Assembly: GCA_964565925.1 (NCBI GenBank)
Contig: CAZMGV010000030.1
Span: 1 to 21,847 of the forward strand
Origin: CAZMGV01 sp964565925
GTDB taxonomy: Bacteria; JAGRBM01; JAHCIT01
Direction: 5' to 3'
Length of the DNA stretch: 21,847 bases
The notes under the pieces are model-generated. The model did no database searches, had not been told where the DNA came from, and saw nothing but the letters and a program-made list of their open reading frames with translations. The translations under genes were made by a program, and so were the position numbers. Below are positions 7,450-14,539 of the stretch, in pieces. The first letter of the stretch is position 1, and each line of letters starts with the position of its first letter.

Positions 7450-8337
7450 ATGGAAGTAACGGCTGGTTCCCCTAATCGTCATTCACAGCATTCACCTCGC
7501 AGAACACACGATATCCCAATCCGTAAACTCGACTTCCCTATCAAGCAGGAAGGAGATTATGCGTTTCCCGACCGTCCTGCAGAATCGCACTTTCTGCACA
7601 TTCTGTCCCTGTTTTTCCCGGAGGGCGAGCGCTTCTTCGTCGACTCGGTGATGAATTACCGCGATCAGATCAAGGACGAGAAGCTTCGCCAGCAGATTCG
7701 TGGTTTTGCCGGGCAAGAGGCCCAGCACGCCAAACAGCACGCGAAATACAATGACAGAATTGCAAAGCCACGAATTCGGACGGATTGGCTGGACCCCGTT
7801 CAGGACGTACTGTTCAAACTCGCACGGAAGCTGCCTAAAAGGATTCAGCTTGCGGGGACTGTCGGCGCCGAACACTTTACCGCCATTCTAGCCGACAAGG
7901 TCCTTCGCAACCCCGAGATCGTCAAGGGCTCCGGGCTCGACCATCAGGCGTTGTGGCTGTGGCACGCGACCGAGGAGACTGAACATAAAGCGGTCGCCTT
8001 CGATGTATACCAGTCGGTCGATGGCAGCTATCTGAACCGGGTAGTGACTTTTACAGCGCTTTCCGCAGCTCTGGCGCCCGGCCTCGGGGGATTGCTGGTT
8101 TACTTCATGGCGGCCGACGGTAAGCTTTTCTCTGTAAATGACTGGCGGTCGTTCGGGCGGTGGGCGTTTGGGAAGGGCGGGATGTTCTCGGATTTTGTCG
8201 GGCCGTTTACGGCTTTCTATCACCCTGATTTTCATCCATGGCAACAGGACAATGCTGCCCTCTTGGAAAAATGGAAGGCGCTTCAGGGCTACCAGACATC
8301 GGGCGCAGCCACGGGGCAGGCACCGGCCCAGGCCTGA
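7450..8337 (+). CDS. PF10118-family 'metal-dependent hydrolase', with di-iron-like ligand spacing
   Basis: The 295-residue product matches the family annotated as predicted metal-dependent hydrolase (COG3687/PF10118). It has the motifs FPEGERFF, GQEAQHAKQH, AEHFTA and WHATEETEHKAVAFDVY in order. No member function is firmly established to my knowledge. Acidic/His residues fall as E60, E90-x-x-H93, E141 and E176-x-x-H179, that is E-x29-ExxH then E-x34-ExxH. This is the arrangement of ferritin-like di-iron oxygenases, so a redox or oxygenase role should be considered over hydrolysis. One or two hydrophobic segments near 200-225 (FTALSAALAPGLGGLLVYFMA) suggest membrane association. The C-terminus is Ala/Gln/Pro-rich. 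The ATG at 7450 has a GAGG Shine-Dalgarno. It leads the rightward transcript and is followed after 42 bp by the second monooxygenase, a common pairing for this family. Confidence 0.85.
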   Translation: MEVTAGSPNRHSQHSPRRTHDIPIRKLDFPIKQEGDYAFPDRPAESHFLHILSLFFPEGERFFVDSVMNYRDQIKDEKLRQQIRGFAGQEAQHAKQHAKYNDRIAKPRIRTDWLDPVQDVLFKLARKLPKRIQLAGTVGAEHFTAILADKVLRNPEIVKGSGLDHQALWLWHATEETEHKAVAFDVYQSVDGSYLNRVVTFTALSAALAPGLGGLLVYFMAADGKLFSVNDWRSFGRWAFGKGGMFSDFVGPFTAFYHPDFHPWQQDNAALLEKWKALQGYQTSGAATGQAPAQA

Positions 8338-8340
8338 ATC

Positions 8341-8360
8341 CCCGATACTTCCCGATACTT
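8341..8360 (+). repeat. Tandem 10-mer CCCGATACTT x2
   Basis: Two exact, adjacent copies of CCCGATACTT follow directly after the PF10118 stop codon, in the 42-bp gap before the second monooxygenase. It is probably a replication-slippage duplication; no hairpin is formed. Confidence 0.7.
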
Positions 8361-8379
8361 ATTGACCGGCGAATAAATT

Positions 8380-9918
8380 ATGCCAGTGGAGGGAAATTTG
8401 ACACAACAGGAGCGGGTGGTGGATGTGACGGTCGGAATCGTCGGTTCGGGGTTCTCGGGGCTCGGCATGGGAATTAGGCTGAAAAAAGCGGGAATCGAAT
8501 CGTTCGTCATACTTGAGAAGGCCGGAGATCTCGGTGGCACATGGCGAGACAATGACTATCCAGGTGCGGCCTGTGACGTTCCAACCCACTTGTATTCCTA
8601 TTCATTCGAACCCAATCCGAACTGGGGGCACATGTGGGCGAAGCAACCGGAAATTCTTGAATATCTCAAGCATTGCGCGCACAAATACAAGCTACACTCG
8701 CATCTCATATTCAACAGTGAAATAACCGACGCCACTTTTGACGAGGCAGCGGGCAAATGGAACGTCCGCTCGAAAGACGGGACTATGTACCGGTTCCGTG
8801 CGCTGGTTCTAGGTGTCGGCGGCCTTCATATCCCGGCGTTGCCCGATATCAAAGGGGTGCGGTCGTTCGAGGGGAAGGTGTTCCACTCTGCTCAATGGGA
8901 TCACAGCTACGATCTCTCGGATAAGACTGTCGCCGTCATTGGCACCGGGGCGAGCGCCATCCAGTTCGTCCCCGAAATTGCCGCGAAGGTTAAGAAACTG
9001 CATCTGTTCCAACGTACGCCGCCCTGGATATTGCCGCGTCCGGCGGCGATGAACCGCAAGATAGGTAAGCGCGAGCAGGCTCTTTATGGCCGTGTGCCCG
9101 CCCTGCAGAAGCTTCAGCGTAACGCCATGTTCCTTGGCGGAGAAGCCGGTGCGGTCGCGATGGTCTATCGACCGGAGCTCCTGAAGTATGCCGAGACGCT
9201 TTCCCGGCGCTATATAAAAACGGCAATCCATGATCCGAAAATCCAGAAGGCGGTTACTCCGGACTATCGGATTGGCTGCAAGCGGATACTGGGTTCCAGC
9301 GACTACTACCCGGCCCTGAACCGTGGAAACGTGGAGCTTGTCACCGACGGTATCGACTCAATTGGATTCAACGGAATTCGTACAAAAGACGGCAGTCAAC
9401 GGGATGTGGATGCCATCATCTTCGGCACTGGGTTCGACGTGGGCGGTGGTCTGCGGAAGTTCAACCTGACTGGACTCGGTGGCATACGATCGACGGAGCT
9501 ACTTCAAAACCGTGTCGAGCATTATCTCGGCATCAATCTGGCGGGATTTCCGAACCTATTCGTCCTGTTGGGGCCGAACACCGGTCTCGGGCAGAACTCT
9601 ATTGTATTCATGATCGAGGCACAGACGAATTATGCGCTAAAATGCATTCAGGAGATCCGGCGTAAGGATCTTGCTTGGATTGATGTGAAGCGGAACGTCC
9701 AGAGCGCCTTCGTGGAGGATATCGGTGAGAGGATGAAAAGCACCGTCTGGTCTACCGGAGGCTGCCAGAGCTGGTACAAATCAGAAGACGGTACCAACGT
9801 GACGTTATGGCCAGGCTTCTGTACCGAATACTGGATGCGAACGCGCACGCCGGATTTCAGCGCATACCACATCGAGTCGCGCGTAACTAAGGCTGGAAAA
9901 GGGAACAACCTTTCTTAG
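8380..9918 (+). CDS. Second flavin-containing Baeyer-Villiger-type monooxygenase
   Basis: A 512-residue relative of the leftward enzyme, with the FAD motif GSGFSG at 22-27, GGTWRDNDYPG at 52-62, the fingerprint FEGKVFHSAQW at 163-173 and the NADPH motif GTGASA at 188-193. FGTGFDV near 350 replaces the usual ATG. The C-terminal part (FVLLGPNTGLGQNS, then CQSWYKSEDGTNVTLWPG) is the typical ending of this class. Many positions differ from the first copy, so this is a divergent paralogue that probably has a different substrate. The ATG at 8380 lacks a Shine-Dalgarno. An in-frame TTG at 8398 is preceded by GGAGGG at 4-nt spacing and may be the real start, removing six residues before the Rossmann fold. 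It is co-directional with PF10118 (42 bp) and with the broken epimerase downstream. Confidence 0.92.
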   Translation: MPVEGNLTQQERVVDVTVGIVGSGFSGLGMGIRLKKAGIESFVILEKAGDLGGTWRDNDYPGAACDVPTHLYSYSFEPNPNWGHMWAKQPEILEYLKHCAHKYKLHSHLIFNSEITDATFDEAAGKWNVRSKDGTMYRFRALVLGVGGLHIPALPDIKGVRSFEGKVFHSAQWDHSYDLSDKTVAVIGTGASAIQFVPEIAAKVKKLHLFQRTPPWILPRPAAMNRKIGKREQALYGRVPALQKLQRNAMFLGGEAGAVAMVYRPELLKYAETLSRRYIKTAIHDPKIQKAVTPDYRIGCKRILGSSDYYPALNRGNVELVTDGIDSIGFNGIRTKDGSQRDVDAIIFGTGFDVGGGLRKFNLTGLGGIRSTELLQNRVEHYLGINLAGFPNLFVLLGPNTGLGQNSIVFMIEAQTNYALKCIQEIRRKDLAWIDVKRNVQSAFVEDIGERMKSTVWSTGGCQSWYKSEDGTNVTLWPGFCTEYWMRTRTPDFSAYHIESRVTKAGKGNNLS

Positions 9919-9941
9919 GCAGCATAAGGAGCTGACAGATC

Positions 9942-9998
9942 ATGGCGACCACGAAGAAAAACGGTATCTCAAAACACACTGCGGACAGAAGCCGTTGA
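9942..9998 (+). CDS. Small upstream ORF (18 residues) in frame with the epimerase
   Basis: An ATG at 9942, preceded by AAGGAG at 9926-9931, opens a frame reading MATTKKNGISKHTADRSR and ending at TGA 9996-9998. The downstream epimerase frame continues in the same register immediately after that TGA, and its own Shine-Dalgarno overlaps the stop. It is either a short coupled leader peptide or the original N-terminus of the epimerase split by a nonsense change. Lysine/arginine-rich composition gives no clear function. Confidence 0.35.
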   Translation: MATTKKNGISKHTADRSR

Positions 9999-10007
9999 AA
10001 GGACGGC

Positions 10008-10358
10008 TTGGCGTACGAGTCTCACCGTACCGTCGCCGTCACGGGGTCTTCGGGCAGCCTCGGTGAGGCTGTAATAGACCAATTACTCCGGAGCTTCCCA
10101 AAGGTGAAGGTCGTCGCGCTCGATATCGCGCAGCCGCATAGGAATCACAATCCGGAACGGTTCACGTTTGTCAAGAGTGATGTGCGTGATGTGAACCTAA
10201 AGGATTCGTTGAAGGGCGTGGACGCGGTCATTCATCTCGCGTTCATCGCGGACAAGACCGGCGGTCTTACGCCGAAGGAGATCGAATCGATCAACTTGGA
10301 TGGTACCCGGAATGTATTCCTGTCGGGAGCGGCAGCCGGGAGCACGTCCCGAGTCTAG
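10008..10358 (+). pseudogene. NAD-dependent epimerase/dehydratase, N-terminal fragment
   Basis: The 116-residue reading frame holds the N-terminal Rossmann half of an extended SDR: the glycine-rich loop VTGSSGSLG at about 10-18, the acidic end of beta-2 (VVALDI), KSDVRD and HLAFIAD, then INLDGTRNVF. Family members run to about 300-340 residues with a catalytic Y-x-x-x-K, which is absent. The gene is cut at 10339 by the palindromic element; the last five residues (S-T-S-R-V) and the TAG stop come from that element. No continuation of the epimerase is recognisable after the element at 11390. The start is TTG at 10008 with an AAAGGA Shine-Dalgarno. In its intact form it would be the third gene of the rightward oxidation operon. 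It is non-functional here unless a partial fold suffices, which is unlikely. Confidence 0.8.
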
Positions 10359-10445
10359 TTGAAAATTAGGATGGCGGTTCTTCCTTTCAACAACGCCCGG
10401 AGATTATCTTCGGGGAAAGGAACCGCCATCCTAATTTTCAACTAG

Positions 10446-11370
10446 GCTCTGTCTGAAAAGTGCTTGTACTTCCGGCACGAATCTTGTACCTGTGGCGGGG
10501 AGTGAGGGTGCAGGAAAGATGCACCGATGGCCCGCCGGTACGATTTGTCGGAAGACCAGTTCAAGCTGATCGAGGATTTGCTGCCCAAACGGGGGTTCGG
10601 ACGCCCGCCGAACGATCCCCGGACGGTCATGAACGGGATGTTCTGGGTGCTGTCGGCGGGGACGCCGTGGCGGGATATGCCGGAGCGGTACGGCAAGTGG
10701 CAGTCGGTCTATCACCGGTTCAATTCGTGGCGGAAAGCCGGAGTTTTCGACCGGATACTGGAGCGGCTCCAGATGAAGCTGGACGGCGAAGGGAAGATCG
10801 AGTGGCAGCTGTTCTGCGTGGACGGGACGAATATCCGGGCGAGCCGCGCGGCGGCGGGGGCCCGGAAAAAGGGGGGCCCGGAGAAGAGCCGGTAGATCAT
10901 GCGCTGGGCCGCTCGCGCGGCGGATTCGGCACGAAGATCCACCTGCTCACCGACGGACGGGGCCTGCCGCTGCGGGTGATGCTGACGGGCGGCGAGAAAC
11001 ACGAAAGCCCGTTCCTGGCCCCGCTGCTCGGCGGGTTCGAACTCAGGCAGCCGGCCGGCCGGCCCAGAAGCCGCCCCAAGGCGCTGGCCGGCGACAAGGG
11101 GTATTCGAGCCGCGAGAACCGCCGGTGGCTCCGTAAGCGCGGTGTCCGGGCGGTGATTCCCTACCGGAGCGACCAGGAAAACCAGATGAGGGATGTATTC
11201 GACTCGCTCACCTACAAGCAGCGAAACGTGGTCGAACGCTGCGTCGGCTGGCTCAAGGAGTTCCGCAAGATCGGCACCCGCTTCGACAAGCTCGCCGTCA
11301 ATTTTCTCGCCTTCGTCAAACTCGCCATGATCAAGCGGTATTTCCGCAAGCTCGGCTTTTCAGACAGAGC
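10446..11370 (+). mobile_element. Complete IS5-family insertion sequence (925 bp)
   Basis: The ends are exact 15-bp inverted repeats: GCTCTGTCTGAAAAG at 10446-10460 and its complement at 11356-11370. They are flanked by the 4-bp direct repeat CTAG (10442-10445 and 11371-11374), which fits IS5-family target preference. If a 2-bp TA duplication is assumed, the repeats become 16 bp and the insertion 927 bp. The palindrome copy at 19021 preserves the uninterrupted target sequence TTTTCAACTAGACTCGGG, which confirms the insertion point independently. One transposase is encoded in two overlapping frames. Intact ends and coding region suggest a recent, possibly active copy. Confidence 0.9.
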
Positions 11371-11374
11371 CTAG
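10527..11374 (+). CDS. IS5-family transposase, two frames joined by probable -1 frameshift
   Basis: The first frame (10527-10895, 122 residues) carries the N-terminal domain (DLSEDQFKLIEDLLP, GRPPNDPRTVMNGMFW, W-R-D-M-P-E-R-Y-G) and the first catalytic aspartate in FCVDGT. The second frame, one nucleotide back, gives GRSRGGFGTKIHLLTDG, the second aspartate in LAGDKGYSS, and the glutamate in NVVERCVGWLKEFR. Together they make a DDE transposase of about 282 residues, normal for the IS427-like branch of IS5. The overlap holds the runs AAAAA and GGGGGG then C (10866-10877). In the first frame this reads A-AAG-GGG and G-GGG-GGC, two stacked slippery heptamers suited to -1 slippage. The TAG stop of the second frame (11372-11374) lies in the CTAG target duplication, outside the element itself. 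Alternatively a simple mutation broke the gene, but the slippery site argues against this. Confidence 0.88.
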
Positions 11375-11389
11375 ACTCGGGACGTGCTC

Positions 11390-11465
11390 GAGGCCGATGC
11401 GCCGGACGAGATCATTTTTGAATGACCGGCCGGGCGACCGTGCCGCACGAATTATGAACTTCGAT
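11390..11465. other. Junction sequence after the palindromic element
   Basis: Directly after the element an open frame reads L-E-A-D-A-P-D-E-I-I-F-E and stops at a TGA around 11423. It may be the tail of a truncated gene, but it does not resemble an epimerase C-terminus. This suggests the DNA on either side of the element was not originally contiguous. No other gene is visible before the TetR promoter. Confidence 0.35.
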
Positions 11466-11494
11466 TTGACATATTGAATATACATTCATAATAT
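11466..11494 (+). promoter_or_regulatory. Consensus sigma70 promoter of the TetR-RND operon
   Basis: TTGACA (11466-11471), a 17-nt spacer and TAATAT (11489-11494) make a near-perfect housekeeping promoter. The TetR start ATG is at 11501, seven nucleotides after the -10 box. Transcription would therefore begin at or within 1-2 nt of the ATG. No Shine-Dalgarno exists between them, so the message is probably leaderless. Confidence 0.8.
11475..11488. promoter_or_regulatory. TetR operator candidate inside the promoter spacer
   Basis: TGAAT-ATAC-ATTCA is a perfect inverted repeat (5-bp arms, 4-bp centre) filling the -35/-10 spacer of the promoter above. A wider GAATAT...ATATTC symmetry (11476-11481 with 11491-11496) overlaps the -10. 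TGAATnnnnATTCA-type sites are typical of AcrR/FabR-like TetR repressors. Autorepression by the adjacent TetR is inferred. Confidence 0.65.
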
Positions 11495-11500
11495 TCGCAA

Positions 11501-12163
11501 ATGGCTCGCTACAAGAGCAAAGCCCGCCAGGAAGCTGAAACCCTGCGTCATCGCCAGGAAATCCTGGCGGCTGCGACGCGTGTCTTCGCCAAGACCGGGT
11601 TCCACGAAGCTTCCATGCAGGACATCGCCCGGGAAGCCGACTTTTCCGTCGGGAAGATCTACCTCCATTTCCCGAGCAAGCAGGTCCTCTACCAGGAACT
11701 GCTTGAACAGTTTCTGGGCGTTCTGCTCCAGCGGGTCGAACGGGTGCTGGACGCGCCCGGACCGGCCATCCCGAGGATCGAAAATGGGGTCCGGGTGATC
11801 TTCGACTACTTTGAGTCCCAGCCACTGTTCGTGAATCTCTTTGTGAACGAGACGCTCGGGTTTGAATTCAGGATCAAGACAGAGTTCGGCCTCGGTGTCT
11901 TCAAAAAGTACCAGCGCAACCTGGAAGGGTTCACCCGGACGTTCCAGGCCGGAATCGATAGCGGCGAACTCGCCGGTGCCAGCGCATTCCACCTGACGCT
12001 CAAGCTGACGGGAATCATGAACGCGTTCCTGAGTGCCACGGTTCACAGCGGCGAACGCCACACGGCGGCCGAGGCCGTCAAGATCGTGCTGGATCTTTTC
12101 TACAACAGCCCGGTGGCCGGGCGTAAACGGTCCCCGAAAAAGGCAGGCTCGCATGCTTCGTAA
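11501..12163 (+). CDS. TetR/AcrR-family repressor of the RND export operon
   Basis: A 220-residue regulator with the TetR DNA-binding domain at residues 17-63: ILAAATRVFAKTGF, then MQDIAREADFSVGKIYLHFPSK, in which G-K-I-Y-L-H-F is the recognition-helix signature. The C-terminal domain is helical, phenylalanine-rich and without recognisable ligand residues, and ends in a basic tail (GRKRSPKKAG). The ATG at 11501 is fixed by the promoter, whose start site falls on it. The stop codon lies 11 nt inside the RND gene, so the two are translationally coupled. This is the usual first gene of TetR-RND pairs, where the repressor senses the exported substrate and releases its own operon. The palindrome in the promoter spacer fits this. 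Confidence 0.92.
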   Translation: MARYKSKARQEAETLRHRQEILAAATRVFAKTGFHEASMQDIAREADFSVGKIYLHFPSKQVLYQELLEQFLGVLLQRVERVLDAPGPAIPRIENGVRVIFDYFESQPLFVNLFVNETLGFEFRIKTEFGLGVFKKYQRNLEGFTRTFQAGIDSGELAGASAFHLTLKLTGIMNAFLSATVHSGERHTAAEAVKIVLDLFYNSPVAGRKRSPKKAGSHAS

Positions 12164-14501
12164 ATACGTGGAGTTCATCGTCCGGTACAAGATCGGCGTA
12201 GTCGTATTTCTGACGGCCGTGTCTGTTTTCCTGGGATCCCGTCTTGGCAACCTGCATGTGGAGGTCGATCCGGACAAGAACCTGCCGCAGGAACATCCGT
12301 ACATACAGGCCCAGAACGAGATCAACAGCATATTCGGCGGGAAAAACGTCGTGCTCATCGGGCTGGCTCCGAAAGAGGGCGATATCTTCCAGTCGAAGCT
12401 TCTCGGGGCTGTCCAGCGGATCACGGACAAGCTGTTTCTGATTCCGGGCGTCGTCCGCGCCAACGTGCTGTCCATTTCCGCCAACCGGGCGAAAGACATC
12501 GTCGGTACCGAAGAGGGCATGATCGTCACGCCGCTGATGGAAACCGTTCCGTCGACGCCGGCGGAGTTCGCCGAGCTGAAGACGAAGCTCGTCCGCAACG
12601 ACACCTTCATCAATTCGATCTACTCCCAGGACCTGCGAGCCGTGGCGATACTCGCCGACTTCCGGTTCAATCCGCAGCTGAAGGACTATCCGGCCATCCA
12701 CAAGGCGGTGGAGGAGGTCCTCGAGTCGGAGAAAGACCCGGATATCGTCGTGCACTATTCGGGCTTTCCGGTGGTCGCGTCGTGGATGGCCCGGTATTCG
12801 GAACGGATGGCGATCTATTTTCTGATTGCCGTGGCCGTGATCGGGCTCGTTCATTTCGAGGCGTTCCGCACGATTCAGGGGCTGGTGTTGCCGCTTCTGA
12901 CGGCGCTGCTGGCGGTCATCTGGGGTCTCGGGTTCATGGGATTATTCGGAATTCCACTGGACCCGTTCAACGCGACGACACCGATCCTGATATTGGCGGT
13001 AGGAGCGGGCCATGCGGTCCAGATCCTGAAACGATATTACGAAGAGTTCGCCGTTTATCAGGACAACGAGAAGGCGGTCATCGAGTCCACGATCAAGGTC
13101 GGTGTGGTGATGATCACCACCGGGCTTATCGCCGTCATGGCCTTCTTCTCGCTCATGACCTTCAAGACCACGACCATTCGTACGTTCGGACTGTTCACGG
13201 GTCTGGGAATATTGTCCGCTCTCGCCATCGAAATGTCGTTTATCCCGGCGCTGCGGGCGATCCTTCCGGCGCCCAGGCACGGGGAAACACAGGCGGAATC
13301 GACGGAGCGCAAGCTCCTTGACGGTACGCTGGAATGGCTTGCTCCGTACGTCAGCGGTACGGGCAGCAAGGCGATCGTCGGGTTCTCGTTCCTGTTCCTG
13401 CTGGCCGGCGCTTTCGGCACGTCGCTCGTTCATATCGACAACAGCGTCAAGCTTTACTTCAATTCGAAGGACGTCATCTCGATCGACGACCACTGGCTGA
13501 ACGACCACTTCGCGGGTACCAATACGCTTCTGTTCGTGGTCGACGGAAACGGCGAGGATTCACTCAAGAACCCCGAAGTGCTCAAGGCGATGGAGAAGGT
13601 GCAGAATGCGCTGGAAGCGGAGCCGAACGTGGGCAAGACGGTTTCGCTGGCTAATTTTGTGAAGAAGATGAACCGGGCGATGAACGCGGACAAGCCGGAG
13701 TTCGAAACCATCCCGGATTCGCGCGAACTGGTTTCCCAGTACCTGCTGCTTTACTCGATGTCGGGCGGGCCGGACGATTTCGACGCGTACGTCGACAAGC
13801 TGTACACGAAGGCGATTATCCAGGTGTACCTGAAAAAGGACAACACCGCGTTCGCCGATCATCTGATTGCCAAGATCACCGACATGATCCCGAAAACGTT
13901 CCCTGCGGGTTACCAGGTCAAGATTGCGGGTTCCGTCGCCATATCCGACGCACTCAACCAGGTCATGGTTCAGGGCAAGATCCGTAACCTCCTGCAGATA
14001 TGGGCCATCGTCATCATCCTGTCGGCGATCGTCTTCCGCTCGCTGCTGATCGGTTTGCTCGTCACCACACCGCTGATCCTGTCGGTGTTCGGGGAGTTTG
14101 CGGTAATCGGTTACCTGCACTGGCCGCTCGATATCGGGACCTCGGCGATTCTGCCGATGGCCGTGGGTATTGGCGCCGACTACGCGATATATTTCCTGTT
14201 CCGCCTCAAGGAAGAACTCACCAAGACTCCGGATTTTGACAAAGCCCTGCTGCTCACTATGCGGACTTCCGGCAAAGCTATCTTCTTCGTGTCGAGCGCC
14301 ATTACCGCGGGATACCTTTGCCTGACCTTCTCGCCGTTCGGATTCCACCGCAAGCTGGGGATACTTGTCGCCATCGCCATGGTCATCAGTTCGCTGGGTG
14401 CGATCACGGTCCTTCCCGCTTTGGTCAAATACGTGCGCCCCCGCGGCCTGTTCCCGGATCCGTCGAAAGACGCCGCACCGGATGGCGCACAGGAAAAGTA
14501 A
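12153..14501 (+). CDS. RND/MmpL-type single-chain lipid or hydrophobe exporter
   Basis: The 782-residue inner-membrane protein has two repeated halves, each with one leading membrane helix, a periplasmic domain and five further helices. Helices are visible near 13-30, 219-236, 243-262, 273-291, 318-335 and 344-365, then 405-423 and five between about 613 and 757. The second half carries the MmpL/HpnN-type motif GIGADYAIYFLFR (672-684), whose Asp-Tyr lies in the proton relay. The first-half equivalent VGAGHAVQ (283-290) has His in place of Asp. At under 800 residues it is about three quarters the length of AcrB-type pumps, and fits MmpL/hopanoid-transporter-like members that move lipids. An ATG at 12153 is chosen over earlier in-frame codons because the upstream residues are the TetR gene read in another frame. 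Partners follow at once: LolA-like protein and barrel. Confidence 0.9.
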   Translation: MLRKYVEFIVRYKIGVVVFLTAVSVFLGSRLGNLHVEVDPDKNLPQEHPYIQAQNEINSIFGGKNVVLIGLAPKEGDIFQSKLLGAVQRITDKLFLIPGVVRANVLSISANRAKDIVGTEEGMIVTPLMETVPSTPAEFAELKTKLVRNDTFINSIYSQDLRAVAILADFRFNPQLKDYPAIHKAVEEVLESEKDPDIVVHYSGFPVVASWMARYSERMAIYFLIAVAVIGLVHFEAFRTIQGLVLPLLTALLAVIWGLGFMGLFGIPLDPFNATTPILILAVGAGHAVQILKRYYEEFAVYQDNEKAVIESTIKVGVVMITTGLIAVMAFFSLMTFKTTTIRTFGLFTGLGILSALAIEMSFIPALRAILPAPRHGETQAESTERKLLDGTLEWLAPYVSGTGSKAIVGFSFLFLLAGAFGTSLVHIDNSVKLYFNSKDVISIDDHWLNDHFAGTNTLLFVVDGNGEDSLKNPEVLKAMEKVQNALEAEPNVGKTVSLANFVKKMNRAMNADKPEFETIPDSRELVSQYLLLYSMSGGPDDFDAYVDKLYTKAIIQVYLKKDNTAFADHLIAKITDMIPKTFPAGYQVKIAGSVAISDALNQVMVQGKIRNLLQIWAIVIILSAIVFRSLLIGLLVTTPLILSVFGEFAVIGYLHWPLDIGTSAILPMAVGIGADYAIYFLFRLKEELTKTPDFDKALLLTMRTSGKAIFFVSSAITAGYLCLTFSPFGFHRKLGILVAIAMVISSLGAITVLPALVKYVRPRGLFPDPSKDAAPDGAQEK

Positions 14502-14539
14502 CCAGCCTCTGACTCCAAACAGACGAAAGGTATAAAACC

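Larger units (their letters stand above)
10340..11389. repeat. MITE-like palindromic element (121 bp) interrupted by an IS5-family element
   Basis: Removing the insertion sequence and one CTAG copy leaves a 121-bp element. Its left arm (10340-10380) begins GAGCACGTCCCGAGTCTAG and ends GGATGGCGGTTC. The right arm (10420-10445 plus 11375-11389) is its exact reverse complement over all 41 positions. The 39-nt centre (10381-10419) contains a further imperfect hairpin (CCCGGAGAT / ATCTTCGGG). It encodes nothing, truncates the epimerase gene, and a deletion derivative occurs at 19021-19065. No flanking direct repeat is obvious, so the transposition family is unknown. It could extrude as a long cruciform or form an RNA hairpin. 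Confidence 0.8.

Noticed and set aside
9996..9998. TGA in the epimerase frame as a selenocysteine codon
   Set aside because: No SECIS-like hairpin is evident just downstream, the residue lies outside the catalytic domain, and TGA is used as stop by other genes in the window.
10340..10445. Palindrome as a plain intrinsic terminator of the oxidation operon
   Set aside because: It interrupts a coding frame, has no U-tract after either arm, and recurs in a deletion form 8.7 kb away, which fits a mobile repeat better.
11486..12613. Long antisense reading frames opposite the TetR and RND genes (also 13560-14552)
   Set aside because: The opposite strand encodes conserved, motif-rich proteins. Antisense frames are an expected by-product of GC-rich third positions and show no family resemblance.
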